Positions 16,801 through 25,547 of a DNA stretch of 64,000 nucleotides are shown one piece after another (within the stretch, counting starts at the first letter, position 1; each line of letters starts with the position of its first letter). This DNA is from Salinimicrobium sp049680855 (lineage in GTDB: Bacteria > Bacteroidota > Bacteroidia > Flavobacteriales > Flavobacteriaceae). The position numbers were made by a program, and so were the translations under genes. The stretch covers positions 930,001 through 994,000 of the forward strand of contig NZ_JBMPGS010000002.1 in assembly GCF_049680855.1 (NCBI RefSeq). Direction: 5' to 3'. The notes below the pieces were generated by a model. The model was not told the origin of the DNA. It did not search any database and saw only the letters and a program-made list of their open reading frames with translations.

Positions 16801-17973
16801 TTAGATCCTTCTCCACTTTTTCGTTTGCTCAAAAACGTGTTCGAGAATAGCCTTGTCTTCTTCGGTGAATTCAATGTTTCTACGCTGCATCACGATTTCT
16901 GCCACCTCAAAAGCCTTAGATGTTTTGTAAGTAGTGATTCCAGCGCTGCCACCCCAGCTAAAATCTGGGATAAAATTCCGTGGAAATCCTGCGCCAAAGA
17001 TGTTGCTGCTTACACCAACCACTGTCCCTGTATTGAACATGGTATTGATTCCGCATTTGCTGTGATCTCCCATCATCAATCCGCAGAACTGCAGTCCGGT
17101 CTTTGCGAAACCTTCAGTTTCATAATCCCAAAGCCTCACTTCGGCATAATTGTTTTTGAGATTGGAAGTATTGGTATCTGCACCAATGTTACACCATTCC
17201 CCAAGCACCGAATTTCCCAGGAAGCCTTCATGCCCCTTGTTGGAATAACCGAAAATAACCACATTTTTGACTTCTCCCCCAACCCGGCTGTGAGGCCCTA
17301 TAGTGGTAGCTCCGTAAATCTTGGAGCCTAATTTAAGTGCAGAAGATTCGCACATAGCTAATGGCCCACGCACGATACTTCCTTCCATAATTTCGGCATC
17401 TGCACCAACATAAATTGGCCCTTCCGAAGCATTTAAAATGGCGCATTCTACTTTAGCACCTTCTTCTAAAAAGACATTTTCGGGAGCAATTACCTGGTTT
17501 GTTGATGAAATTGGCTGGCTTTCACGTCCATTGGTTAGGAGATCAAAATCGGCCGAAATAGCTTCTGCATTTTTCTCGAACAAATGCCATGTTTGGCTAA
17601 CCTGTAACGGACTCCCGGCAAGTTCAATGACTTCAAAAGAATTCAAATCTACTTCCTGATCTTCCTTCGCATAAAAAGCCACAATATCCTCCTCATGAAA
17701 GATAGCCTGGTTTTCCTGAAGTTCATTGATTTGAGCCACCAGTTCTCCTGTTGGTAAAAAGGAGGCATTGATCATGATGTTTTCCTCCATCTCTACCATT
17801 GGCCACTTCTCGGCTAAATAATCTTCTGTCACCGTAGAAGTGGTAGATTCAAGAATCTTCTCCCATTTCTCACGAATGGTCAAAATACCTATTCGCAAAT
17901 CGGCCACTGGACGAGTAAAAGTGAAAGGTAGCAGCTGATTCCTTGCAGCACCATCAAAAAGGATATAATTCAT
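16801..17973 (-). CDS. GlmU-like bifunctional-fold protein
   Basis: ATG at 17973 gives MNYILFDGAARNQLLPFTFTRPVADLR and a protein of 390 residues. The upstream in-frame extension is low in family signal and overlaps the rpmE2 terminator region. The N-terminal half resembles a sugar nucleotidyltransferase, but the LxxGxGTRMxxxxPK signature is replaced by FDGAARNQLLPFTFTRP. The C-terminal half is a left-handed beta-helix with hexapeptide repeats (IYVGADAEIMEGSIVRGPLA and GATTIGPHSRVGGEVKNVVI). The family is conserved in Bacteroidota next to housekeeping genes and may act in sugar-nucleotide or cell-envelope metabolism; the exact reaction is not known to me. Confidence 0.8.
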   Translation of the reverse strand: MNYILFDGAARNQLLPFTFTRPVADLRIGILTIREKWEKILESTTSTVTEDYLAEKWPMVEMEENIMINASFLPTGELVAQINELQENQAIFHEEDIVAFYAKEDQEVDLNSFEVIELAGSPLQVSQTWHLFEKNAEAISADFDLLTNGRESQPISSTNQVIAPENVFLEEGAKVECAILNASEGPIYVGADAEIMEGSIVRGPLAMCESSALKLGSKIYGATTIGPHSRVGGEVKNVVIFGYSNKGHEGFLGNSVLGEWCNIGADTNTSNLKNNYAEVRLWDYETEGFAKTGLQFCGLMMGDHSKCGINTMFNTGTVVGVSSNIFGAGFPRNFIPDFSWGGSAGITTYKTSKAFEVAEIVMQRRNIEFTEEDKAILEHVFEQTKKWRRI

Positions 17974-18036
17974 ATTATTTTTTTTTATAAAGGTACGGGA
18001 AACTGACATTTTTTGAGACCTCACCGGCTTTTGAAC

Positions 18037-18064
18037 AAAAAAAGCCCCCATTCCTGGAGGCTTT
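18037..18064 (-). terminator. Terminator of rpmE2
   Basis: On the minus strand AAAGCCTCC pairs with GGGGGCTTT, followed by seven Ts in total. It lies 24 bases after the rpmE2 stop. Confidence 0.8.
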
Positions 18065-18087
18065 CTATATTGAATAAATTCAGGAAA

Positions 18088-18339
18088 TTACTTCTTGAAT
18101 TTGGCATATTTGTTCTTAAACTTGTCGATACGACCGGCAGTATCCAATAATTTGGATTTACCAGTGTAGAATGGGTGAGAAGTTCTGGAAATCTCCAATT
18201 TTATCAAAGGATATTCCTGACCTTCAACCTCAATAGTTTCTTTTGTGTTCGCGGTAGATTTAGAAATAAAAACTTCGTCGTTAGACATGTCCTTAAACGC
18301 TACCAATCTATAATTTTCCGGATGGATTCCCTGCTTCAT
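18088..18339 (-). CDS. rpmE2: 50S ribosomal protein L31 type B
   Basis: This is an 83-residue protein. MKQGIHPENYRLVAFKDMSNDEVFISKST is the type B L31 start. The C-terminal half has SRTSHPFYTGKSKLLDTAGRIDKFKNKY. The zinc-binding cysteines of type A L31 are absent, so this is the zinc-independent form. It has its own -7 box at 18378-18385 and its own terminator. Confidence 0.95.
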   Translation of the reverse strand: MKQGIHPENYRLVAFKDMSNDEVFISKSTANTKETIEVEGQEYPLIKLEISRTSHPFYTGKSKLLDTAGRIDKFKNKYAKFKK

Positions 18340-18377
18340 CTCTTTATTCTTTAAAATCTTGTAATTTTTTCGAGCTG

Positions 18378-18385
18378 CAAATTTA
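18378..18385 (-). promoter_or_regulatory. -7 box of rpmE2
   Basis: Read on the minus strand the sequence is TAAATTTG, a full match to TAnnTTTG, 38 bases before the start codon. Confidence 0.6.
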
Positions 18386-18467
18386 GTAATTTTTTATAAA
18401 ACTACAACTATTGCAACTTATTTTTCACGCTCATTTTTTATCTTAATCTTCCTCTGTAACGTTTTGC

Positions 18468-18475
18468 TATATTTG
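18468..18475 (+). promoter_or_regulatory. -7 box of the DUF4199-glycosyltransferase operon
   Basis: TATATTTG is a full match to TAnnTTTG, 45 bases before the ATG at 18521. Confidence 0.6.
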
Positions 18476-18520
18476 CTTACATATTATGCATATACATAAA
18501 CCTAACCAAAATTATTAAAA

Positions 18521-19051
18521 ATGGAACAATCAACAGCAAAATCCCCCGGCAAATTCGCCGTCACCTATGGAGTCATCCTGGGAGTTATTTTGATATTCAT
18601 CGCCATCATAATGTATGTTACCGGAATGGCTCTTGAAGGAAAACAGTGGCCAATGTACATCTATTACGTTATCTTTCCTGTAGTTATCATAATGGCTATT
18701 AAGGCATATAAAAAGGAAACAGGCGGCTTTTTGAGCCTGAGTGAAGCATTAAAAACGGGAGTTGCAACCGCAGTAATCAGCGGGCTCATTTTTCTTATCT
18801 ATAATCTTCTCTTCAATTATGTGATAGAGCCAACATACGCGCAGCAGGCTCTTGATGCAACCAGAGATCAACTACTTCAAGCGGGAACAATGACAGATGA
18901 GCAAATAGAGGCGACTCTAAAATGGGTTGAATGGGGATCTAATCCTTTAATAGGAAGTGCTATTTGGCTAGCCTTTAGTGCATTCCTTGGATTAATCTAT
19001 TCTCTTATTGCAGGTTTGATCATGAAACAAAAAAGGCCGTACGAAGCTTAA
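18521..19051 (+). CDS. DUF4199 domain-containing membrane protein
   Basis: This 176-residue protein has four hydrophobic segments. Between the second and third lies KAYKKETGGFLSLSEALKTGVATAVISGLIF, which is characteristic of DUF4199. A long soluble loop (EPTYAQQALDATRDQLLQAGTMTDEQIEATL) precedes the last helix. It lies 10 bases before the glycosyltransferase gene, so the two form an operon. This pairing is common in flavobacteria. The function is unknown. Confidence 0.85.
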   Translation: MEQSTAKSPGKFAVTYGVILGVILIFIAIIMYVTGMALEGKQWPMYIYYVIFPVVIIMAIKAYKKETGGFLSLSEALKTGVATAVISGLIFLIYNLLFNYVIEPTYAQQALDATRDQLLQAGTMTDEQIEATLKWVEWGSNPLIGSAIWLAFSAFLGLIYSLIAGLIMKQKRPYEA

Positions 19052-19061
19052 ATTTTATTAA

Positions 19062-20015
19062 ATGCAATTATCAATTGTTATTCCTCTTCTTAATGAAGAG
19101 GAATCTTTAAAGGAATTATATGATTGGATCGCAAGCGTTATGCGATCCAATTCCTTTTCTTATGAAATCATTTTTATTGATGATGGCAGTACAGATGATT
19201 CCTGGAAAATCATACAGGAAATTTCACAAAAAGATGGTTTTGTAAAAGGTGTCAAATTTAACCGCAACTACGGAAAATCACAGGCACTACACGTAGGTTT
19301 TGAAAAAGCACAGGGTGATGTGATCATTACCATGGATGCCGATTTGCAGGACAACCCTGAAGAAATCCCGGAACTTTATGATTTGATCACTAAAGAAAAT
19401 TACGACCTCATTTCGGGCTGGAAGAAAAAAAGGTATGATTCGGTTCTTTCAAAAAATCTTCCTTCCAAACTGTTCAATGCAGCTGCACGAAAAACTTCGG
19501 GACTCAAATTACATGATTTTAACTGCGGTTTAAAAGCCTACAAAAAAAGAGTGGTCAAAAACATTGACGTTTATGGCGAAATGCACCGCTACATCCCGGT
19601 GTTAGCCAAGAATGCAGGGTATTCCCGCATTAACGAAAAAGTAGTAAAGCACCAGGCCCGCAAATACGGAAAAACAAAATTTGGGGTGGAGCGCTTTATC
19701 AATGGTTTTCTTGATCTAATCACTATTTGGTTTCTTTCCAAATTTGGAAAACGCCCTATGCACTTATTTGGAGCACTGGGTATTCTCATGTTCGTACTGG
19801 GTTTTCTCGCCGCCGCCTGGATTGGAGCTACCAAACTCTACAAACTGCACCATGGCCTGCCTAATATTCTTGTGACCAATAATCCGTGGTTTTACATTTC
19901 CCTGGTAACAATGATTATTGGGACGTTATTCTTCCTAACCGGCTTTCTTGGAGAACTTATACTTAGAAGCAGCCGGGAGAAGGAACGCTATCGTATAAGC
20001 CAAACTACAGAGTAA
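19062..20015 (+). CDS. Family 2 glycosyltransferase (DPM1/GtrB-like)
   Basis: This 317-residue protein has a GT2 catalytic domain: SIVIPLLNEEESL start, FIDDGSTDDSW, and TMDADLQDNPEEIP with the DxD motif. The domain ends with the KHQARKYGKTKFG motif typical of dolichol-phosphate-mannose-synthase-like enzymes. Two C-terminal membrane helices follow (LGILMFVLGFLAAAWIG and ISLVTMIIGTLFFLTGFLGELIL). It probably transfers a sugar from a nucleotide donor to a polyprenyl phosphate at the cytoplasmic face. Acceptor and sugar are not shown by the sequence. Confidence 0.88.
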   Translation: MQLSIVIPLLNEEESLKELYDWIASVMRSNSFSYEIIFIDDGSTDDSWKIIQEISQKDGFVKGVKFNRNYGKSQALHVGFEKAQGDVIITMDADLQDNPEEIPELYDLITKENYDLISGWKKKRYDSVLSKNLPSKLFNAAARKTSGLKLHDFNCGLKAYKKRVVKNIDVYGEMHRYIPVLAKNAGYSRINEKVVKHQARKYGKTKFGVERFINGFLDLITIWFLSKFGKRPMHLFGALGILMFVLGFLAAAWIGATKLYKLHHGLPNILVTNNPWFYISLVTMIIGTLFFLTGFLGELILRSSREKERYRISQTTE

Positions 20016-20042
20016 TTTTAGTTTCCTTTCCCATTAAATCCT

Positions 20043-20050
20043 TATTTTTG
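20043..20050 (+). promoter_or_regulatory. -7 box of the phosphohexomutase gene
   Basis: TATTTTTG fits TAnnTTTG, 20 bases before the ATG at 20071. Confidence 0.5.
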
Positions 20051-20070
20051 TTTAAAAATAAGAGAAAGCA

Positions 20071-21801
20071 ATGAGTTACTACGATATTAAGAGCAGGGCA
20101 GAATCCTGGACAAAGGCTCCTTTTGATGCCAATACACAACAAAAAGTTCAGGACCTTCTTCAAAATAATCCCGACGAACTTAAAGAAAGTTTCTACAAGG
20201 ACCTGGAATTTGGTACGGGCGGAATGCGTGGTATCATGGGCCCGGGAACTAACAGGATCAATGAATATACCCTCGGAAAAAACACTCAGGGTCTCTCTAA
20301 TTATCTAAAAAAGCAATTTGAAGAGGAAGATATTAAAGTAGTAATAGCTTTTGATTGCAGGAATAACAGCAAGGAACTCGCGCAAACCGTGGCCGATGTT
20401 TTTTCGGCAAATGGAATTCAGGTGTATCTTTTCAGCGACCTGCGCCCTACTCCCGAGCTTTCTTTTGCTGTGAAATATCTTGATTGCCACACAGGGATCG
20501 TGCTTACTGCAAGTCACAATCCGCCGGAATATAACGGCTACAAAGTTTACTGGCAGGATGGTGGTCAACTCGTTCCACCTCAGGACAAAGAAATTGTAGA
20601 GGAGATTAACGGACTTGATTATACGGAAATTAATTTCAACGCGGACTATACGCTCATTCATAAGATCGATACGGAAGTCGACGAGGCATTCGCAAAGGCT
20701 TCGGTTGAAAATGGAAGCTTTAATACGCCCGATTCAGCTAAAGAAAACCTGAAGATCGTATTTACCTCTCTCCATGGGACTTCCATTACAATGATTCCGA
20801 AGGTGCTGGAGAAAGCAGGCTATAAAAATGTTGAAATTGTAAAAGAACAGGAAGAACCTAACGGGAATTTCCCAACGGTAGAATCTCCTAACCCCGAAGA
20901 ACCTGAAGCCTTAAAAATGGCATTAGAGCTTGCCGCTCAAAAAGATGCAGACATTGTTATAGGAACAGATCCAGACTGCGACAGGCTTGGTGTCGCTGTG
21001 AAAGATCTCGACGGCAAAATGGTGTTGCTTAACGGTAACCAGACCATGTTGGTGATGACATGGTTCTTACTGGAACAGTGGAAAAGACAGGATAGAATAA
21101 AAGGCAGGGAATTCGTAGGTTCCACCATTGTTTCTACCCCAATGATACGCATCATTGCTGAAGATTACGGTGTGGAATACAAAGAAGGGTTAACCGGCTT
21201 TAAGTGGATCGCAAAGATGATCAAAGATCACCCGGAACTTGATTTTATTGGTGGTGGCGAAGAAAGCTTTGGTTATATGGTGGGTGATTTTGTAAGAGAT
21301 AAGGACGCTGTGACTGCGACCCTTCTTTCCTGCGAAATTGCTGCACAAATGAAGGCAGAAGGCATTTCTTTCTACGAAAAACTACTGGAACTTTACCAGA
21401 AATATGGTCTCTATCGAGAAGAACTGGTCTCTTTGGTAAAAAAAGGAATTGACGGGGAAGCGCAAATAAAAAACATGATGATTAGCCTTAGAGAAAATCC
21501 ATTAGAGGAAATAGGTGGCGAAAAGGTGGTTTTGGTGGAGGATTATTTGAGCAGTGAAGCCATTAACAGCGCTTCAGATTCCAGTGAAATTCAAAAGCTG
21601 GACGTACCAAAATCAAATGTGCTCATTTATTACACCGAGAACGGAACAAAGGTTGCTGCCAGGCCAAGTGGTACAGAACCTAAGATTAAATTTTATTTTA
21701 GCGTCAACGGCAGCCTTGATAAACCCTCAAATTACGACCAGGTAAGCGCTGAATTATCTGAAAAAATTTCAGAAATAAAATCTGAATTAAAACTGGCGTA
21801 A
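20071..21801 (+). CDS. Phospho-sugar mutase (alpha-D-phosphohexomutase)
   Basis: This 576-residue protein has all active-site motifs of the superfamily: the phosphoserine in LTASHNPPEYNGYK (Ser148), the metal-binding loop GTDPDCDRLG, the sugar-binding loop GGEESFGYMVG, and the phosphate-binding loop AARPSGTEPKIKFYF. It interconverts hexose 1- and 6-phosphates. By length it is closest to the Bacillus PgcA-type phosphoglucomutase/phosphomannomutase. It could convert the mannose-1-phosphate produced by the mannan phosphorylase in this window, but it lies far from that locus in a housekeeping region. It is followed by an ABC exporter gene 10 bases downstream. Confidence 0.9.
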   Translation: MSYYDIKSRAESWTKAPFDANTQQKVQDLLQNNPDELKESFYKDLEFGTGGMRGIMGPGTNRINEYTLGKNTQGLSNYLKKQFEEEDIKVVIAFDCRNNSKELAQTVADVFSANGIQVYLFSDLRPTPELSFAVKYLDCHTGIVLTASHNPPEYNGYKVYWQDGGQLVPPQDKEIVEEINGLDYTEINFNADYTLIHKIDTEVDEAFAKASVENGSFNTPDSAKENLKIVFTSLHGTSITMIPKVLEKAGYKNVEIVKEQEEPNGNFPTVESPNPEEPEALKMALELAAQKDADIVIGTDPDCDRLGVAVKDLDGKMVLLNGNQTMLVMTWFLLEQWKRQDRIKGREFVGSTIVSTPMIRIIAEDYGVEYKEGLTGFKWIAKMIKDHPELDFIGGGEESFGYMVGDFVRDKDAVTATLLSCEIAAQMKAEGISFYEKLLELYQKYGLYREELVSLVKKGIDGEAQIKNMMISLRENPLEEIGGEKVVLVEDYLSSEAINSASDSSEIQKLDVPKSNVLIYYTENGTKVAARPSGTEPKIKFYFSVNGSLDKPSNYDQVSAELSEKISEIKSELKLA

Positions 21802-21811
21802 GTCCTATTAA

Positions 21812-23635
21812 ATGAATTATTTTAAGAAGATTCTTCAATTCGCAGTACCGTATAAAAGGTACGCGATATTGAATATAATTTGTAATATTTTCTACGCTCT
21901 TTTTGGGACTTTGTCTTTCCTCGCCCTTATCCCGGTGATCCAGATTCTGTTTGACAAAACCAAAAGAGTTGCTATAGCACCAAAATGGGAAGGCTGGAGG
22001 GAATTAAAGGATTACGTCGTAGACTGGTTTAATTATGAGGTTACACAACGCGTGAATGCAGATGAAGTTACCGCCCTGATCTTTATTTGCGGAGTCGTCG
22101 TGGTTCTTTTCTTTCTAAAAAACCTCTTCGGCTATCTAGCAGCATTTTTTATCACTTTCCTGCGGAATGGAGTTCTAAGAGATGTTAGAAATGCCATTTA
22201 TGACAAAATTCTTTCCTTACCGGTTTCTTACTTTTCTGAAAAAAGAAAAGGAGATACCATTTCCAGGATCACTGCAGATGTCAATGAGGTACAAAGTTCA
22301 TTCCTGTCTATCCTGGAATTAGTGGTAAGAGAGCCATTGCTTATTATTTTCACTATCACGGCCATGTTGATCATGAGCCCTACCCTTACCTTATTTGTTT
22401 TTATTTTTCTGCCTATTTCAGGATTTATCATTTCTGCTATAGGAAAAAAACTTAAAAGTAAATCAAATGAAGCCCAGGAAGAAAATGGTTATTTCCTATC
22501 GCTTGTAGAAGAAACCCTGTCAAGTTTAAAAATCATAAAAGGTTTTAATGCGGAAGACAAGATGAGGAACAAATTTCAGGATTCCACCAATAGGTTAAAG
22601 AACATCCTGAACAGTCTTCTCAACCGGCAGAACCTCGCTTCTCCAACCAGTGAGTTTCTGGGGATCTTTGTAATAGTGGTAATTCTTTGGTTTGGAGGAC
22701 ATATGGTGCTTGTGGAAGAAACTTTAGATGGTGCTACTTTTATCGCTTTTATGGGACTGGCATACAACATCCTTACTCCCGCAAAACAAATTAGCAAAGC
22801 CTCTTATAGTGTTCGAAAAGGAGACGCTGCTGCAGAAAGAATTTTCCAGGTGCTGGATACTCCTTCTACTATTACCGATGCTCCCAATGCAGTAGAAAAG
22901 CAAAGTTTTGAAGATTCAGTGGAGATTGAGAATATTTACTTTAGATATGAAGATGAGAATGTCCTGAAGAATTTTAGTCTTAAAGTCGAAAAAGGGCAAA
23001 CTGTTGCGCTGGTAGGACAATCGGGAAGTGGAAAATCAACTATTGCCAACCTCGTCACACGGTTTTATGATGTAAATGAAGGGGCTATTAAAGTAGATGG
23101 TACAGACATTCGCCAAATTACCAAAAGATCGCTGAGGGAACTAATGGGACTTGTAACACAAGATTCCATTCTTTTTAATGACACTATTAGGAACAACATA
23201 AGTCTTGGGAAACAGGATGCTACCGAAGAAGAAATTATTGAAGCTCTAAAAATAGCAAATGCATGGGAGTTTGTAAAAACGCTTCCGAAGCAGCTGGATA
23301 CGAACATTGGCGACAGCGGAAATAAGCTTAGTGGAGGGCAAAAGCAGCGCCTATCAATTGCCCGCGCAGTTTTAAAGAATCCGCCTATCATGATTCTGGA
23401 TGAAGCCACCTCTGCGCTTGATACTGAAAGTGAAAGACTGGTGCAACAAGCACTGGAAAACATGATGCGCAATCGCACATCTATTGTTATTGCCCACAGA
23501 TTATCTACTATTCAAAATGCAGACAAGATTGTAGTTATGAAAAAAGGTGAAATAGTGGAGGAAGGTAAACACGAAGAATTGCTTTCGTTAAACGGAACTT
23601 ATCAAAAGCTGGTTGCGATGCAATCTTTCGAATAA
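21812..23635 (+). CDS. ABC exporter, fused permease-ATPase (MsbA-like)
   Basis: This 607-residue half-transporter has about six membrane helices in residues 15-320. The ATPase domain carries Walker A GQSGSGKST, the signature LSGGQKQR, Walker B IMILDEATSALD and the H-loop IVIAHRLST. An insertion after the first helix (KRVAIAPKWEGWRELKDYVVDW) is typical of Bacteroidota MsbA-like proteins. It probably flips or exports a lipid or hydrophobic compound as a homodimer. The gene is coupled to the phosphohexomutase gene and ends before a clear terminator. Confidence 0.9.
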   Translation: MNYFKKILQFAVPYKRYAILNIICNIFYALFGTLSFLALIPVIQILFDKTKRVAIAPKWEGWRELKDYVVDWFNYEVTQRVNADEVTALIFICGVVVVLFFLKNLFGYLAAFFITFLRNGVLRDVRNAIYDKILSLPVSYFSEKRKGDTISRITADVNEVQSSFLSILELVVREPLLIIFTITAMLIMSPTLTLFVFIFLPISGFIISAIGKKLKSKSNEAQEENGYFLSLVEETLSSLKIIKGFNAEDKMRNKFQDSTNRLKNILNSLLNRQNLASPTSEFLGIFVIVVILWFGGHMVLVEETLDGATFIAFMGLAYNILTPAKQISKASYSVRKGDAAAERIFQVLDTPSTITDAPNAVEKQSFEDSVEIENIYFRYEDENVLKNFSLKVEKGQTVALVGQSGSGKSTIANLVTRFYDVNEGAIKVDGTDIRQITKRSLRELMGLVTQDSILFNDTIRNNISLGKQDATEEEIIEALKIANAWEFVKTLPKQLDTNIGDSGNKLSGGQKQRLSIARAVLKNPPIMILDEATSALDTESERLVQQALENMMRNRTSIVIAHRLSTIQNADKIVVMKKGEIVEEGKHEELLSLNGTYQKLVAMQSFE

Positions 23636-23951
23636 GAACAATCCACAATATCTTAAAAATAAGAAATGGATGAAGTAGGCTTCATCCATTTTTTATAAAA
23701 TTCATTTTCCATCTTGGGGCTAATGGAAATAAATCAATTTGGAGCAAAAAAGATGGTCTTTTTCACTGGGGTAAATATACTACTAAAACTTATTCCTACA
23801 AATCTTTTATGTATTTTATCCTTTTTTTTGTGTATTTCGTCGAAAAACAGCCGAAAGAAACAATAAATTATCTTACGCTTAATTCTATCAATAAGAGCTA
23901 TCTTTACAGCTGTTTTATAAAAATCAAGAAACATAGTCACCTCACCTTCCT
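23636..23951. other. Intergenic region between the ABC exporter and the sigma factor
   Basis: This 316-base stretch holds the exporter terminator at its left end and then an AT-rich sequence with no convincing gene on either strand. The right end must contain the sigma factor promoter. No clear TAnnTTTG box is seen near the TTG start, which may mean that the sigma factor uses a non-standard promoter. Confidence 0.5.
23664..23695 (+). terminator. Terminator of the ABC exporter operon
   Basis: AATGGATGAAG and CTTCATCCATT form an 11-bp perfect stem with a short loop, followed by six Ts. Confidence 0.85.
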
Positions 23952-24497
23952 TTGAACACTTCCGAAAAAGATCTTATCGATAACCTTAAGGATAACGAAA
24001 AAAGCAATGCCGCTTTTCGAGAACTTGTGTCACTTTACAAAGAAAGGCTTTACTGGCAGATAAGGAACATTGTCAAAGATCATGATGATACAGACGATGT
24101 GCTGCAGAATACTTTCATCAAGATTTTTAAAAACATCCATCAGTTTAAGGGAGATAGCCAGTTATTTTCCTGGATGTATCGCATAGCAACCAATGAAGCT
24201 CTGAATTTTCTAAATCAGAAAGCACGAAAATTCAAGGTAACTTCAGAAGAATTACAGGATACTATTGTAAACAATTTGGAAAGTGACGTCTATTTTGAAG
24301 GCGATGAAATCCAGTTGAAATTACAGAAAGCCATCACGCGGTTACCGGAAAAACAGCAACAGGTTTTCAACATGAAATACTTCCAGGAGTTGAAGTATAA
24401 AGAAATTTCTAATATCTTAGGAACATCAGAAGGTGCGTTGAAAGCATCTTATCACATTGCAGCGAAAAAAATTGAGGAATTTCTAAGATCTAATTAA
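23952..24497 (+). CDS. ECF-type RNA polymerase sigma factor
   Basis: This 181-residue protein has sigma region 2 (FRELVSLYKERLYWQIRNIVKDHDDTDDVLQNTFIKIF and the SWMYRIATNEALNFL part). Region 4 follows (LPEKQQQVFNMKYFQELKYKEISNILGTSEGALKASYHIAAKKIEEF). The start is TTG: a stop codon lies six codons upstream in frame and the first in-frame ATG would delete region 2. It heads a three-gene set with a small anchor protein and a Spy-like secreted protein, a common flavobacterial layout in which the second gene may be the anti-sigma factor. Confidence 0.88.
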   Translation: MNTSEKDLIDNLKDNEKSNAAFRELVSLYKERLYWQIRNIVKDHDDTDDVLQNTFIKIFKNIHQFKGDSQLFSWMYRIATNEALNFLNQKARKFKVTSEELQDTIVNNLESDVYFEGDEIQLKLQKAITRLPEKQQQVFNMKYFQELKYKEISNILGTSEGALKASYHIAAKKIEEFLRSN

Positions 24498-24529
24498 ACC
24501 TTAAACAGAAAATTCGGTCAAATAATTAA

Positions 24530-25054
24530 ATGGAAAAGAATAAGTTACCATATCATAAGCAAAAGAACTTCAAAGTGCCGGAAGGATATTTCGAGACTTT
24601 GGACAAGCGCATTATGCAACGGGTAACTTCAATGGAAGCGGAGGAGCACTTAAATTTACCGTCATCGACTGGCTTTAAAGTTCCGGAAAATTATTTTGAT
24701 AATTTCGAGACTGAACTTTTCCAGAAGCTTGAAGAAGAAAAGAAAACGCCAAAGGTTATTACCCTGCTTAACAAGGAGATCTTTTATTATGTTGCAGGAG
24801 CCGCTGCCGTATTTATTGCCTTGTTCAGCACTATGCTGAACAATCCTGCGCAGCCCGTAGAATTTGGAGACCTGGAGATAAGTACCCTGGAAGTTTATCT
24901 TTATGAGACCCTGGAACCAGATGTCTCTCAATATTTTAACGAACAAGGGGCTTTTCTTTCCAAAGCAGAAAACACCGATGTAGATTTTGAAGCCGTTTAC
25001 CAATATCTTAATGAGAATGTAGAAGAACCTGCAGTCTTGGTTAATGAAAAATAA
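24530..25054 (+). CDS. Putative anti-sigma factor with one membrane segment
   Basis: This 174-residue protein begins with a cytoplasmic part that repeats a short motif (FKVPEGYFETLDKR and FKVPENYFDNFETE). A single membrane segment lies near residues 84-101 (YYVAGAAAVFIALFSTML), followed by an acidic periplasmic part. The layout, and its position between an ECF sigma factor and a Spy-like protein, suggest an anti-sigma factor. It lacks a classic zinc-binding HxxxCxxC motif, so this is an inference. Its end overlaps the next gene by 11 bases. Confidence 0.7.
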   Translation: MEKNKLPYHKQKNFKVPEGYFETLDKRIMQRVTSMEAEEHLNLPSSTGFKVPENYFDNFETELFQKLEEEKKTPKVITLLNKEIFYYVAGAAAVFIALFSTMLNNPAQPVEFGDLEISTLEVYLYETLEPDVSQYFNEQGAFLSKAENTDVDFEAVYQYLNENVEEPAVLVNEK

Positions 25055-25490
25055 AATGAAAAAATTATATGTTTTAGGTTTCCTCCTTTTGAGTTCGCTG
25101 CAAATGCTTGCACAAAACGATAATGACCGTGAGCAGATTCAAGCCTTGAAAACCGCTTATATTACAGAAGGATTGAATCTTTCTCCACAGGAAGCTCAAA
25201 AATTCTGGCCTGTTTACAACCGGTTTGAAGAGAAAAGAAGGAACCTTCGAAGAAGAGAGCATGCAGACATAGAAAACCTGGAATGCATTACAGAAAACGA
25301 AGCCAATGAAATGTTACAGGAATACGTTCAAATAGAACGCGAAGATTACCTGCTTCAAAAGCAATTTTTTGAGGAACTAAGAGCAAATTTTTCTGCCAAA
25401 CGAATTATTCAGTTAAAAAAGGTGGAAGATGATTTTCACCGGAAGTTGTTAAAAGAATATCGTGCAAGAAATTCGAAAAATGTTCAATAA
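25044..25490 (+). CDS. Secreted Spy/CpxP-like sensor protein
   Basis: This 148-residue protein has a signal peptide (cleavage near SLQMLAQ-NDND). The mature part is almost entirely helical and highly charged (GLNLSPQEAQKFWPVYNRFEEKRRNLRRRE and FFEELRANFSAKRIIQLKKVEDDFHRKLL). Such proteins resemble Spy, CpxP and CnrX, periplasmic helical proteins that sense misfolded proteins or metals. It is likely to regulate the sigma and anti-sigma pair encoded before it. ATG at 25044 overlaps the previous gene; MKKLYVLG at 25056 is an alternative start. Confidence 0.78.
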   Translation: MKNKMKKLYVLGFLLLSSLQMLAQNDNDREQIQALKTAYITEGLNLSPQEAQKFWPVYNRFEEKRRNLRRREHADIENLECITENEANEMLQEYVQIEREDYLLQKQFFEELRANFSAKRIIQLKKVEDDFHRKLLKEYRARNSKNVQ

Positions 25491-25512
25491 TTAACCCTTA
25501 ATTAATGAACAT

Positions 25513-25547
25513 TATTATTCCGGATAGGCCCCCTGTCCGGAATATTT
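25513..25547 (+). terminator. Terminator of the sigma factor operon
   Basis: ATTCCGGATAGG and CCTGTCCGGAAT pair around a short C loop, followed by ATTTT. It lies between convergent genes and also could serve the minus strand. Confidence 0.8.

Noticed and set aside
23734..23940. 68-residue minus-strand frame before the sigma factor gene
   Set aside because: It lies in an AT-rich promoter region; Phe, Ile and Lys richness is what AT-rich DNA gives by chance, and there is no start signal.
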